Source: Diphasiastrum complanatum
Lineage: Eukaryota; Streptophyta; Lycopodiopsida; Lycopodiales; Lycopodiaceae
Direction of reading: 5' to 3'
Assembly: GCA_029204225.1 (NCBI GenBank)
Contig: MU835006.1
Coordinates: 1-42,587 of the forward strand
DNA: 42,587 nt
A program made the position numbers and the translations under genes. The notes beneath the pieces are model-generated. The model did no database searches and had not been told where the DNA came from. It saw only the letters and a list, made by a program, of their open reading frames with translations. Of this stretch, positions 1-9,672 are shown in pieces. How positions within the stretch are numbered: the stretch's first letter is position 1; the number at the start of each line of letters is the position of its first letter.

Positions 1-3000
1 TGCATACTTCCATCTTAAACTTCTTCAAAAGACTTTGAGCATAGTTTACTTGACTTATAAAGATAAAATCAGACCTACTAAGTACTTCTATGCCTAAGAT
101 GAAGTGAAGACACCCTAGATCTACCATCTTGAACTCTAAGGATAGATCTATCTTGATTTTTTCAATACCATCAACACTATTTCCACTAATGATGATGTCA
201 TCTACATAAATGAGTAAAAGTACAATACCAACATCATCAAACTTAATGTAAAGAGTGGGATCATATTCACTTTGACAAAAGAAAGTGAAATAAGATAGCA
301 ATGTAGTCTTGAATTCCAAGATCTCGAGGCTTGCTTCAAGCCATAGATGCTTCTTTGGAGATGGCATACTTTGTTCTCCATTCCATGCTTGATGAACCCT
401 TGTGGCTGCTCCATATAGATATCCTCTTCCAAAAAACCATTCAAAAAAGCATTAGAGACATCCATTTGACATAGAATCCATCCAAAATGTGATGCAAGTG
501 CAATGATTAGCCTTATTGTGACCATCTTGGCCACGGGTGCAAAAGTTTCCTCATAGTCTATCCCTTTCTCTTGAGCATAACCTTTTGCAACTAATCTTGC
601 TTTATGTTTGTTAACACTCCCATTTGCATTCAACTTAAGCTTGAAGACCCACTTGCATCCTATTACATTCCTTTGAGGTCTCTCAACAAGCAACCAAGTT
701 TCATTCTCAATCAAGGCATCATACTCATCCAACATAGCTTTATACCATTCTTTGGAGTTCAATGCATCTTCAACATTAGACGGTTCTTCAAAACTAGATA
801 AAGCATAAGAAGTGGATGAGATACCCTCAACTTGCTATCCTTTGCCTTGATATGTGAGCCTTGATGGCTCCACTTTTGCCCTTGAAGATCTCCTTGGTGT
901 GATAGGTGGGTTTGGTGCTTGCTCCTCCATGAGCTCCTCCTCAAAACCAAGATCTTGCTCCTCGGCCATCTTCTTCTTGATTGTTGGAGCACTTGGGCCT
1001 TCTTCAAGCATATGCATATGATGTTCATCAAAGATGACATCCCTTGAAACAACAAATTTGTTCAAGGATGGGAGATAGACTTTGTAGCCCTTGCTTGAGC
1101 TTGCATATCCAAGCATGATCCCTCTTGTGGAAGATGGATCCTCCTTGGTTCTTGTTTCCAATGGCACATGCACATAACATATACACCCAAAAACTTTCAA
1201 GTGATTAAGATTGGGTTTCTTTCCATACAACATCTCATAAGGAGTTTTGCCTTCAATTGCTTTGCAAGACACCCTATTCATCAAGTAGTTTGCACATACA
1301 AGAGACTCACCCCAAAAGGATTTGGGCAAACAAGCATCTAATCTTAAAGCCTTAGAACATTCACATAATGTTCTATTCCTTCTTTCAGCAACTCCATTTT
1401 GTTGAGGAGTGTAAGGACAAGAAGTCTCTTTCTTGATCCCTTCCCCCTCACAAAAGGCCTTGAACTCATTGGAGATGAATTCTCCACCATTGTCACTTCT
1501 AAGAATCTTGATGCTATGATTATGATGCTATTCCACAAACAACTTTAACTTTACAAAAGTATCAAATACTTGAAACTTGAAAGAAAGTAAGAACACCCAA
1601 CAGTATCTTGAGTAGTCATCAATGAAGGTTAAAAACATGGATGAACCTCCATTAGATTTGGTGCTAGCAATGTGCACATCCGAGTGTATGAGTTCAAGAG
1701 GATGAGATGACTTTGTGATGGAGTTAGGAAACACCTTCTTATGTGCCTTGGATAAGGCACAAGCTTCACAAACCTTGTCTTCCTTCCCAATAGACCTTGG
1801 TAGGCCTAAAGCATACTCCTCCTTGATCATAGCCTCCATGGAACCCGAGTTGACATGTCCAAGTCTTTTGTGCCATAAAGTAAAGGTAGATATATTGCTC
1901 TTCTCGGCCAACATGACAACATTAGTATCCACAAATGCATCCAACTTATAAAGTTTGCCAAGTCTAGTGCCCTTAGCCACTATCTTACCCTTCTTCTTGA
2001 TGAAACATTCATTTGAAGAAAAGTCAACATTGAAACCATTGTCTACCATTTGGCCAACACTTAGTAGATTCTTTGTTATTGTAGGAATGTACAAAACACC
2101 TTCTATGTTGATCTTTTTGGAAGATCCTAAGCAAAGGGGAATGCTACCAACTCCTTCAATCTTACAAGCTTCATCATTTGCTGTATAGATAGACTTTATA
2201 GGTCCATCATAAGATAAGAGAGAAGAGAAAAACTCCCTTTTACTAGTCATGTGTGAACTAGCACCCGAGTCAATCCACCAAGGATCTTCTCCTTTGAAGC
2301 TTGTTGAAGAAAATATGGACATCATGAGAGAGTCATCATGTGAACTCTCCTCCTCCTCCTCTTTGTTCATGTTGGCTTGGCTTTGATCTTGCTTCCTCTT
2401 GAAGCATTCCGAGGCATAATGCCCCATCTTGCTACAATAGTAGCACTTCACCTTTGATTTGTCCTTCTTGACTTTGGTGGTTGATGGAGATGCCTTTGGG
2501 GGTCCTTCTTGATAATCAAGCTTTGTAGACTTCTTGAATGTTGATCCTTTGCCTTTGGACTTGCCTTTGCCTTTGGTGAAGAGAGGTTGGTCATCTCCAC
2601 CTTGGATGGAAAGCCTATCCATCCTCTCTTGCATTTGGCTCCTTCTTGATTCCTCGGCCATGAGTGTGCCTTGGAGTTCTTCAAGTATGGGTAGCTTACC
2701 CATAATTGCATATCCCTGAACCAAATTGTCAAATTCAAAGCTTAGTCCATTCAATATGAGTTGAACAAGCTCTTCATTCTTGATAGGGTCACCTATAAAG
2801 GCTAGCTCTTTGTTCAATTCCTTTACTCTTAGGACAAAAGTATGTGCACTCTCTCCTTTCTTTTGATAGCTTCTATAGATTTGATTCTTCAAAGCTAACA
2901 TTCTAGTTTGGTTCTTGGATTCATAGACCTTTTGCAAAGTCTCCCAGGCATCTTGAGCTGAAGTGCAATCTCCTACCTCTCTTAAGAGTTCATTTGCAAC

Positions 3001-3210
3001 ATTCATTTTTATGCAATGTAGTGCAACATTGCACCTCTTGATGTATTTGGCTTTTTCTTGAGGATGAATAGGTTCACCCTCCTTACCATTTACAATTTCC
3101 ATCAGATTTTGCATGATCATGATAGATTCCATTCTAACTTTCCATATGGAATAGTTAGTTTTGTTGAGCCTTTCATTAGTATCCAAAAGATATGCATTTA
3201 TAGATGCCAT
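1..3210 (-). pseudogene. Copia Gag-Pol polyprotein, copy A (broken)
   Basis: The polyprotein starts at ATG 3210 with MASINAYLLDTNERLN. It contains a gag domain, the knuckle CYYCSKMGHYASEC, the protease motif WWIDSGASSHMT, the pre-integrase HKRLGH region and the integrase core. Two in-frame amber codons interrupt it, at 1530-1528 (within integrase) and 837-835 (between integrase and RT). RT opens again from 762, but a one-base deletion near 270-275 (relative to copies B and C) shifts the frame at residue 163. Its gag keeps 25 residues (around 2828-2912) that B and C lack. The protein would make virus-like particles, process itself, copy RNA and integrate cDNA. The copy is not functional as it stands. 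Confidence 0.93.
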
Positions 3211-4008
3211 CTAGTCTCCTAATCAAGGACTTGACACAAATGAAGGTTACTTCTATTGATTTGATTGAAGGTCTACCTTATCCCACTTCTTAGGGACCTG
3301 AAAAGATCAGTAATAGACTTCCTATAAAGATCTAAGAATGATCTGTAACAAAATCAAATCATAGAATACTAGAAACAATGCACTTGCTTGATTGAAGTAG
3401 ACAATACTAGTAGAATTGCCCCTCTTTCTATAAAGAACATTAAAGCTTCCAAATGATCTGATCAAGAGTGAATTTCAGCAACCTAATATACTTCCAAAAT
3501 CACTTGTAAAAGATCTAAATGGAACTTAATGAGGATGCAACACAATCTACTATCCAATCACAAGCAAAAAATGATCAAAATTGATGAAAAATTGATCTAA
3601 TTTGGTGCATAAGTCAAGCAATGGTTGGACTGAACCTAAATCACTTTAGGAGGTGTCTACTACACCTTAGAACAGCCTTGAAGAGTCCCCAAAACTCTGA
3701 TCTTCCCTCTCCTTGAATGCTAGAAAGCCTTCTCTATGAAATCACCTCCAAAACTCGCTTAGAAATCAATGCTTGGAGCAAGCAAAACTTGCTATCTTGG
3801 TAATGTGAATTGAATTCAACTTTTCCTCTGGTTTTAGACACCTAAACACCTGCAAATGAAGTCACACAACACCAATCTCCAATGTATTTGACTCACTTTG
3901 AGTTCTAGAATCAATACTAGATGCTAAGATCCAATCTACACAAGATTTAGATCAAAAATTGTGATCAAATTGAATACAAACCAAGGATTTAGCTCATTTC
4001 AACCTTTA
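3211..4008 (-). other. Copia copy A 5' leader, no gene
   Basis: This is about 800 bases between the PBS and the gag start. I see no ORF with coding character on either strand. Copies B and C keep nearly the same leader, so it is a fixed part of the element and probably carries packaging or dimerisation signals (inference). Confidence 0.8.
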
Positions 4009-4021
4009 GGCTCTGATATCA
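4009..4021 (-). other. Primer binding site (initiator tRNA-Met), mutated
   Basis: On the minus strand this reads TGATATCAGAGCC, against TGGTATCAGAGCC in copies B and C. It is directly next to the LTR end. TGGTATCAGAGC is the usual Copia site complementary to the 3' end of initiator tRNA-Met. The G-to-A change is specific to this copy. Confidence 0.9.
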
Positions 4022-4703
4022 TGTAAAAATTACAGCAAATAAGGATCCTAAAACACTTGAAATGATGAGGGAAACAATAGATTATGATTTCATAAGATTA
4101 GCACAAGTTGAACCATCAAAATCCATCAAAAATCTATGCTTGAACCTCACTAAATGGCCCAAATCCTTGAAGAAGGCTTCACACGTGTGAAAGTACGGCC
4201 TCCCACAGTCTGAGTACTGTACACCAGACCTACATTCAATCCTATAATCATTAGTAATCACAAGTACTCAAACAATTATGAACATAGAGAGCATTTGCAC
4301 CATTATGAGAGAAAAAACATGAAATTGCTTGATTGATTTTGGTGAGATATCATCACCTATATATACATGATCCATCACAGTTTTGGGCAGGTATGAGTAG
4401 CCCTAAACCTATCCCTAATGCTAATTTTGGTGGATCTTTCATCCCTACCAAGTTAGGGTTGGAATCTTGGAGATCCCTCAACAATGCAAAAATTACCAAA
4501 AATAGCTCCTATTTTTTCTCCTTTGTATCTAAGCATAATTTGGACTCATTCCAAAGGTTCTAACACTTAGGTCTACTTGAGAACATCCTTATGAATGGAA
4601 TCCTATGTTATTTGGCACGTGTGACAAGCCACATCATGACCATCTAACTATTTACAAGTCATATGACCAAAACTAGTCAAGCTAGAATTGTGAATTTTTA
4701 ACA
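4022..4703 (-). repeat. 682-bp 5' LTR of Copia copy A
   Basis: On the plus strand it begins TGTAAAAATTACAGC and ends GAATTTTTAACA, so on its own strand it is TGTTAAAAATT...AATTTTTACA. The length equals the LTRs of copies B and C. It holds a TATA-like CTATATATAC (minus-strand promoter) near 4361, a 12-base palindrome TCACACGTGTGA at 4179-4190 and another CACGTG near 4618. Confidence 0.95.
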
Positions 4704-5180
4704 CAGTGGGCGAGTAATAGACAGTGGGTGAGTAATAATGACGAGTAATCACAGTGGGCAAGTAATAAGTGACGAGTAATAGACAGTGGGCGAGTAATAA
4801 AATTATAACTCGTCAGTCTCAGATCAGGGTGTATGCATGCCTCTGTACTGATGACGAGTTATAATAATGAACAGAAAAAAAGAAAACTCAGTTGGCGAGT
4901 AATAGAAAAAGGTAAGACAATTAAAATGATGGGAAATTTGAACTGGCGAGTAAGGCGAGTAATAACTTATTACTCGTCGAGCTACAAGATGCCAAGATCT
5001 GAGGGTCCTGAGCATGTTGTGAAGAGGGCAAGTAAAGTTACTATAAAAATCTCCTGATTTTGCAATTGACGCGAGTTATAATCACAGTAGGCGAGTAATA
5101 GACATTACTCGCTGAGCTGACTGATGATTCATCAAGGTCTGCTCTGGCCTCTGAAAAAGTGGTGAGTAAATAAAATGACA
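4704..5180. repeat. Dispersed CGAGTAATA motif array, both orientations
   Basis: There are about 17 copies of GGCGAGTAATAG or close variants (GTGAGTAATA, ACGAGTAAT, GCAAGTAA, CGAGTTATAA). Inverted copies (TTACTCGTC, ATTACTCGC) lie near 4805, 4968 and 5103. Spacing is irregular, so this is not a simple satellite. The homologous leader at 25801-26130 keeps a more decayed version. Confidence 0.85.
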
Positions 5181-5206
5181 AAAAAGTTGAAAAAACACAA
5201 TAGTTG

Positions 5207-5585
5207 TGTTACGGCCCTAATGGGAGTTTGTACGGGGTGCCTACATGCAGTGGACATGCATGGGAGTTAGGCATGAGTTGATAGCATGCTTACATGTGGA
5301 TTCAGTGCATGGACAGGCAAGGGGGGGGGGGGGGGGGGGGGGGGGCGGGGGGCTTCTCTCTATATATACCCTCTCCTGTGTCCATTAGGATCATTGAGAG
5401 TTTGTGGCCATTATGCTGTCGGATTGGTAAGCGCTTCCTATCATAGTGATTGCCATACTTCCTAGTGCTCGAGGGCTAGTTTGGACGGTCTAGGATTGGT
5501 TGGGTTGGTTTCGTCCACTGCACTCCCTTACCTTATTATGTTCTTGGCGCTCATTCCCGATTGGAGGTCTTGTGAGACGTATTAA
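5207..5585 (+). repeat. Possible solo LTR or other insertion inside the E2-left leader
   Basis: Aligning E2-left with E2-right shows extra sequence here: the flanks join as AATAG and GTGAGTAATAAAACTG in the copy without it. It begins TGTTACGGCCCTAATGGG, a start typical of Ty3 LTRs. It carries a near-pure G tract (5321-5352) and a TATA-like CTATATATACC at 5360-5370. I see no clear CA end or target duplication, so a truncated LTR or unrelated insertion is possible. It has no convincing ORF. Confidence 0.4.
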
Positions 5586-5670
5586 GGTGAGTAATAAAAC
5601 TGTCAAAAAGAGAGAAAATAGCAGAAAAATGCAAACTAAAAAACCACTCCTAGAATTGTTTAGCATCGTC

Positions 5671-5688
5671 TCCCTAGCAACGACACCA
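5671..5688 (-). other. Primer binding site of E2-left
   Basis: The minus strand reads TGGTGTCGTTGCTAGGGA, a decayed form of TGGCGCCGTTGCCGGGGA, the common Tat/Athila-type site (tRNA-Asp type). It lies 6 bases inside the LTR edge TGTTGG at 5695. E2-right has TGGCACCGTTGTTGGGGA at the matching place. Confidence 0.7.
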
Positions 5689-5733
5689 AAACAATGTTGG
5701 ACCCTTTCTGTGCCTCCCTAATCAGTCGGATCT

Positions 5734-6547
5734 TGTTGGGGATATTCCCAACAAAATGTAAATAAATAAAATCATCCAATAAAATGTGTTGCGATGGCAT
5801 GGCATGCGCGTAGGCCCATGGCCCAATGAGCACGCAAGTAAAATTGTAAATAAAATAAACTTGACTTGGGCCTTGGAATTAAAATAAAACTAGAGGCCCA
5901 AAGTCATTTTTAAACTTAGAGATTACTTTTTAGAGTTGGGTCCAAATTGGGACTCACATGAATCTTGTGATTATCAATGTACTTTTTGTGGACCCTTGAA
6001 TCAAGATGGGTCCAAGATGAAGGGATAGGATCATTGTGAATATTAGCAAATAGGATTGAGGGGCAAGGGCCTTCCCCATTTTATAAAAAGGCACCATTTG
6101 TACACTATTTTCATGCTTAATGAGGAGGAGGAAACTCTACCAATTTTGAAAGAAAAGCATCCTCATTTGCAATTCAATGCTTGCTATTGCTCTTGTTGTT
6201 TTCTATTGCTTTCAAGTTCATGCTTTTTGGTTTCAATAGTTTATGTTTCTCCTTTAGCAAGTATAATGTGCATTTGAGCTAACCTCCACCCTCCCTCTAT
6301 CTCTCTCTTCTATCTTCTTTTCCCTCCATCTTTTCTAATCATCTCCTTCCTTTCACCGACAATTATGATGAATGTTAGTGTAGAGGAGTAGAGTTAAGGG
6401 AGAGTAGTGTTAGTGTTGAGTAGAGTTAAGGGAGAAAGTAGGAAACTAACTAAAAATAGCATCTATGCATAGTTAGGTACCTATCCAGTGATCTAACCCT
6501 TGTTGATAGGCGGGAGGGCTATACTACGCAAGATCTACGACCTTACA
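5734..6547 (+). repeat. 5' LTR of Ty3 element E1
   Basis: It begins TGTTGGGGATATTCCCAACA just after the E2 LTR edge and ends CTACGACCTTACA one base before the PBS, giving 814 bases with TG...CA ends. It contains a TATA box (6082). No second copy exists to the right, so the 5' limit rests on the TG start and on the point where E2 homology stops. Confidence 0.75.
6082..6089 (+). promoter_or_regulatory. TATA box of E1 LTR
   Basis: TATAAAAA sits in CCCCATTTTATAAAAAGGCACC, a good plant TATA context, about 470 bases before the LTR end. Transcription would run rightward into gag. Confidence 0.6.
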
Positions 6548-6548
6548 G

Positions 6549-6566
6549 TGGCGCCGATGCCAGGGA
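6549..6566 (+). other. Primer binding site of E1
   Basis: TGGCGCCGATGCCAGGGA differs at two places from the common plant Ty3 site TGGCGCCGTTGCCGGGGA (tRNA-Asp type). It starts one base after the LTR end. Confidence 0.85.
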
Positions 6567-7860
6567 CAGGTTTCCACTAACTAGTTTAGCTGTATTTTAG
6601 CTATTTTCTTGCTTTTTAGAGTAGTTTTAGGTAGATTTTTGGGTGTTTAGAGTTAGTTTTCTGTATTTTTTTGTGTTTCGACTGTTCACAGCTAGCGGAG
6701 GAGGTGTGAGAGGGTAGAGGAGGCCCTGAAAGGCCTCTAAGGGCTTGAAACCCAAACCAACCAGCCAAAAATCCCAAAAAACACACCAATCTACATTTTG
6801 GAGGGAAAAAGAGCCTAAAATCTCATCATATTTTTATACCTCCAGAATCAGTGAGAATTAACCCTTGCATGACTGGCAGCAGATCCAGGGTACTATCCCA
6901 GACCTGCATAGAAGCCTGCGAGAGTTAGTTCCAAGCAGATTGTAAAAATCAGAGGAAAATTGAAAAAAATTCAAAAAACCCTTGAAAAAGTCCAAAAAAA
7001 TTCAAATCTTTATAAGAACTCTCGCAGAGCCCTCTGAAGCTCCATCTCAATGAGACCAGGACACAGAGAAGCTTGCGAGAGTTAGTTTGATGTCTAAGTG
7101 TCTGTGCAAGAGTTCCTAGTGAAAAAAAGACGATAAAGTACCAGTGAACCCTCGCAGACAACAAAATTTTCAGTTCTAGTGGTCAAGAACTCTCGTAGAG
7201 GATTCTTAAGTTCCATCTCAGTGAGACCAGGACACATAAGAGCTTGCGAGAGTTAGTTTGATTCCAGTGAGCAAAAAATTGGATTTAAGTGCAAAAAAAT
7301 CACTAAAAAGTGAAGATCCAGCAAATCCTTCCAGTAAGAACTCTTGCAGACCCTCTCAATCAATTTAGAATGTCAATTTACATTAGTGATGAAGCCTGCG
7401 AGAGTTAGTGTGAAGATCTGGTGAAGATCAAGCCAAAAAAGTGGTTTTGAACCCTCGCAGATAGTGAAATTTTCACTTTTTGCGAGAGTTAACTCTCGCA
7501 GAGAATTCTATAGTGAGATCTGACCCAGATCCAGCTACTGTGAGCCTTGCGAGAGTTACTTTCCAGAGATCTAAAAGATATCAAATTTTTTTACCTACAA
7601 AACAGCTAAAGAACCCTCGCATAGCCAACCCTCGCACAAGAGAACCCTCGCAGACTAGATCAGTGGAAATATCTGCATCAGATCCAGCTACTATCAAAAT
7701 CTCAGGTCAATCAGTGCAAGGAGTAAAAAGTTATCAAGGAAAAACCACCGTAAAGGGCCTAAAATTCACTTCTGGCCGATCAGATTGATTAGATCCTTAG
7801 AGAGCCAGACTGCATCCTACTGTATAAGCAAGATCCAATCAATTTGGAACCCACCATCGG
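6567..7860 (+). other. E1 leader with inverted TGCGAGAGTT / AACTCTCGCA motif array
   Basis: No convincing gene lies here. Between 6917 and 7654 there are six copies of TGCGAGAGTTA (6917, 7074, 7245, 7397, 7481, 7548) and about nine copies of AAC(C/T)CTCGCA or one-base variants (7017, 7147, 7188, 7339, 7450, 7491, 7612, 7627, 7643). Two of the copies meet as a perfect 20-base palindrome at 7481-7500. A longer unit (7016-7092) is repeated at 7187-7264, a period of 171. The short open frame at 7480-7788 is an accident of this composition. Confidence 0.85.
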
Positions 7861-9498
7861 ATGAATCTGAGATCTGGACGATCACTAGCACAAAGGACAA
7901 CAAATCAAGCACCACAACTTCCTAGATTAGTAGCTGTGCAACAAGAGGCAGAACCGGAACTAGCACCAATGGATCCAATGGGCCAACCGGTACCTGTCGC
8001 GCCCTTGCAAGTAGTTCGGAGAGCACCACGGATGGAAATACCAAAATACGATGGATCATCAAATCCCATCCGATTCCTCCAGATCTACGAGCAAGCTTGT
8101 GAAATCTACGGTGAACGGACACCTGTGGAGAAGCTGATGTTGTTTCCCATGTCCTTATTGGCAGTGGCTCAAGATTGATTTTTCAACCTGTCAGAGGAAG
8201 AAAAATCCATCTGGGAAGCGGTTAAGGCGGCTCTCATTATGCACTTTAAACCAAGAAAGTTTCTAGAAGACCCGTTCCTCCTGCTGAGCAAAGTCAAAAT
8301 GAAAAAACGAGAAAGGGTCAGGGACTATATTGAGTGGGTCAAATACTTACGATCCGAGTGCAGTACAGCCCTAACTCCCGATCACGCGATGATCATGTGG
8401 TTCCTAGACGGACTACCACGAAGCATCAGAAGAGAACTGAAATGACGAGAGCAGTACGCTACTTTGCAAGAAGCTATGGAAGATGTCATCAGGGAAGAGG
8501 ATGAGGGATCTGACGACGAATATCCATCCACCCACACTCCTACTCCCTCGATCGCATCATCATCATCAAACGCATCTGTTCTATCCACAGAATTGTTGTT
8601 GGAGCAAATGACAAAATCACACAAACAACAGATGGAGCAACTTACGGCGCAGTTTGACCAGAAACTGAAGGCCTTACAGGGGACTGTAGCAGTAATGCCA
8701 CATCAACCGAAACCAAACCAGTTGTAGTATCCAAGACGGAAAAATGTATGGTGTTCAATGTGCACGCAAAACCATACAGCGAACAAGTGTCCAGTCCTAA
8801 AGCAAAATCTGAGACTGACACATAGATTCTGCCATCTGTGCAATGAAACATCGTGCGATACGGCATTTTGCCCGTTCAACCCCCGGATTGTTCAATAGAA
8901 GAGAAGTCCTTATCAGACTTCCTATCCTTACCATCAAGGGGCACCCAACGCGGCACCAAGGTATGGCGCACCAAATCAACCGTAGCGTATGGCCTTACCT
9001 GCTCCACCAGGGCCAGCCAATCAACAAGTGGCCCATGTAAACCTGACAACAGTAGAACCAGAGATGCAAATGCCACCTCAACCTGAGCAGCAGCAATGGT
9101 ACGAACCAGATGAACCATTTATGGATCCTGTCATAAATGAATATGTTGCGGCCTATGCAGCTCAAACTCAGCGACAAGGCAGAAGAATCTACGGCTGCTA
9201 CGGATGCGACGAAGGACACAGAATTGCAAAATGTCCCTACAAGGGACAATATACATCCTTCTGCCGAGAATGCGGTTATGGACATTGTTACAAGAATTGT
9301 CCATTTAAACCTGGAACCAATGCACCTCTTAACCTCATTGCCATACAGCAACCAGCAGTTCTAGCAAGGATGCCATCAGAAGGACGACAGTTCCATGCTC
9401 CTGTGTTAGCTATTACGCGAGCACAGAAGAGGAAGGAAGTGGCTCCCTCACCACCACCATCGGACACTGACGACCCTCAACTTCAGCGTTATATCTGA
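7861..9498 (+). pseudogene. Ty3 Gag of element E1 (five in-frame stops)
   Basis: One frame runs from ATG 7861 (MNLRSGRSLAQ) to TGA 9496, about 545 codons, broken only by TGA 8176, TGA 8443, TAG 8725, TAG 8896 and TAG 8986. The capsid part spans about 8020-8450. Then come an acidic Ser-rich linker, a glutamine-rich helix and two Cys/His clusters. The first cluster (8752-8878) has CSMCTQNHTANKC and a Cys-rich partner. The second (9199-9300) has CYGCDEGHRIAKC and CRECGYGHCYKNC. Three of the four modules are C-x2-C-x3-H-x4-C, one residue shorter than the usual retroviral knuckle. Gag would coat the RNA. Every stop can be derived from CGA or CAG by C to T. Confidence 0.85.
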
Positions 9499-9672
9499 AT
9501 GTGAGGAAAGAAAGAAGACAGTACTAGAAAATAAGACACTGGGTACAAAAAACGAAAGAAAAAGAGCAAGAAAGAGATAATCCTGGGGAACCTCTAGTTG
9601 GCGTCGAACGGGAACCACAAATGGGCGCACCACAGCACACTGATCAGAACGATCGGTTGCACAAACATGAAC
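9499..9672 (+). other. E1 gag-to-protease linker, ends at the Copia B insertion
   Basis: A charged Lys/Arg/Glu-rich coding stretch continues in another frame after 9498 and shifts again near 9575. It then reads into the sequence that resumes at 21849. The frame changes suggest old indels. Confidence 0.6.
9668..9672. repeat. Target site duplication TGAAC, left copy (Copia B)
   Basis: TGAAC precedes the left end of copy B and recurs at 21844-21848 right after its other end. Five bases is the normal Copia duplication length. Removing B and one copy restores a continuous Ty3 coding frame across the site. Confidence 0.95.

Larger units (their letters stand above)
1..4703 (-). mobile_element. Ty1/Copia retrotransposon copy A, left-truncated by the window edge
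   Basis: This element reads right to left. From 4703 leftward it has a 5' LTR, a PBS, an 800-base leader, gag with a CCHC knuckle, protease, integrase and the start of RT. The order protease-integrase-RT assigns it to Ty1/Copia. RNase H, polypurine tract and 3' LTR lie beyond base 1. It is the same family as copies B and C further right. Its LTR ends at 4703 against the CGAGTAATA-rich leader of a Ty3 relic, so it probably inserted there; the candidate flanking duplication CAGTG (4704-4708) cannot be checked because the left flank is outside the window. Confidence 0.95.
4704..5733 (-). mobile_element. Ty3/gypsy relic E2-left: leader, PBS and LTR edge
   Basis: This stretch is homologous along most of its length to 25801-26256. 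Reading right to left it has an LTR edge (5695-5733), a primer site (5671-5688), then a leader rich in the motif CGAGTAATA. A block at 5207-5585 is absent from the homologous stretch. No gag or pol remains, because copy A abuts it on the left and E1 on the right. Assignment to Ty3 rests on the PBS type and is moderately sure. Confidence 0.6.
5734..9672 (+). mobile_element. Ty3/gypsy element E1, left half (LTR, leader, gag)
   Basis: The element begins with an LTR (5734-6547), a PBS (6549) and a 1.3-kb leader, followed by gag with zinc knuckles to about 9498. At 9672 it is cut by Copia copy B and resumes at 21844, where the sequence reads straight on after removing one copy of TGAAC. The PBS type and the RT sequence in the second half place it near the plant Tat/Athila branch (inference). 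The 3' LTR is missing from the window. Confidence 0.85.

Noticed and set aside
759-1055. 98-codon minus-strand frame overlapping the integrase tail, identical in the three Copia copies
   Set aside because: It is an out-of-frame shadow of Gag-Pol, kept by recent common ancestry and not by selection.
4333-4563. 76-codon open frame in LTR family 1, repeated at 9984, 15916 and 21317
   Set aside because: It is antisense to the element, begins with TTG not ATG, and is kept only because the LTRs are nearly identical; the fifth LTR copy breaks it.
4704-5180. Considered as a CRISPR array or a true satellite
   Set aside because: Motif copies vary in sequence, orientation and spacing; there are no uniform repeats or spacers and the host is eukaryotic.
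7480-7788. 102-codon open frame in the E1 leader as a possible accessory gene
   Set aside because: It is made of the palindromic motif array, begins with a non-ATG codon, and has no domain-like composition.
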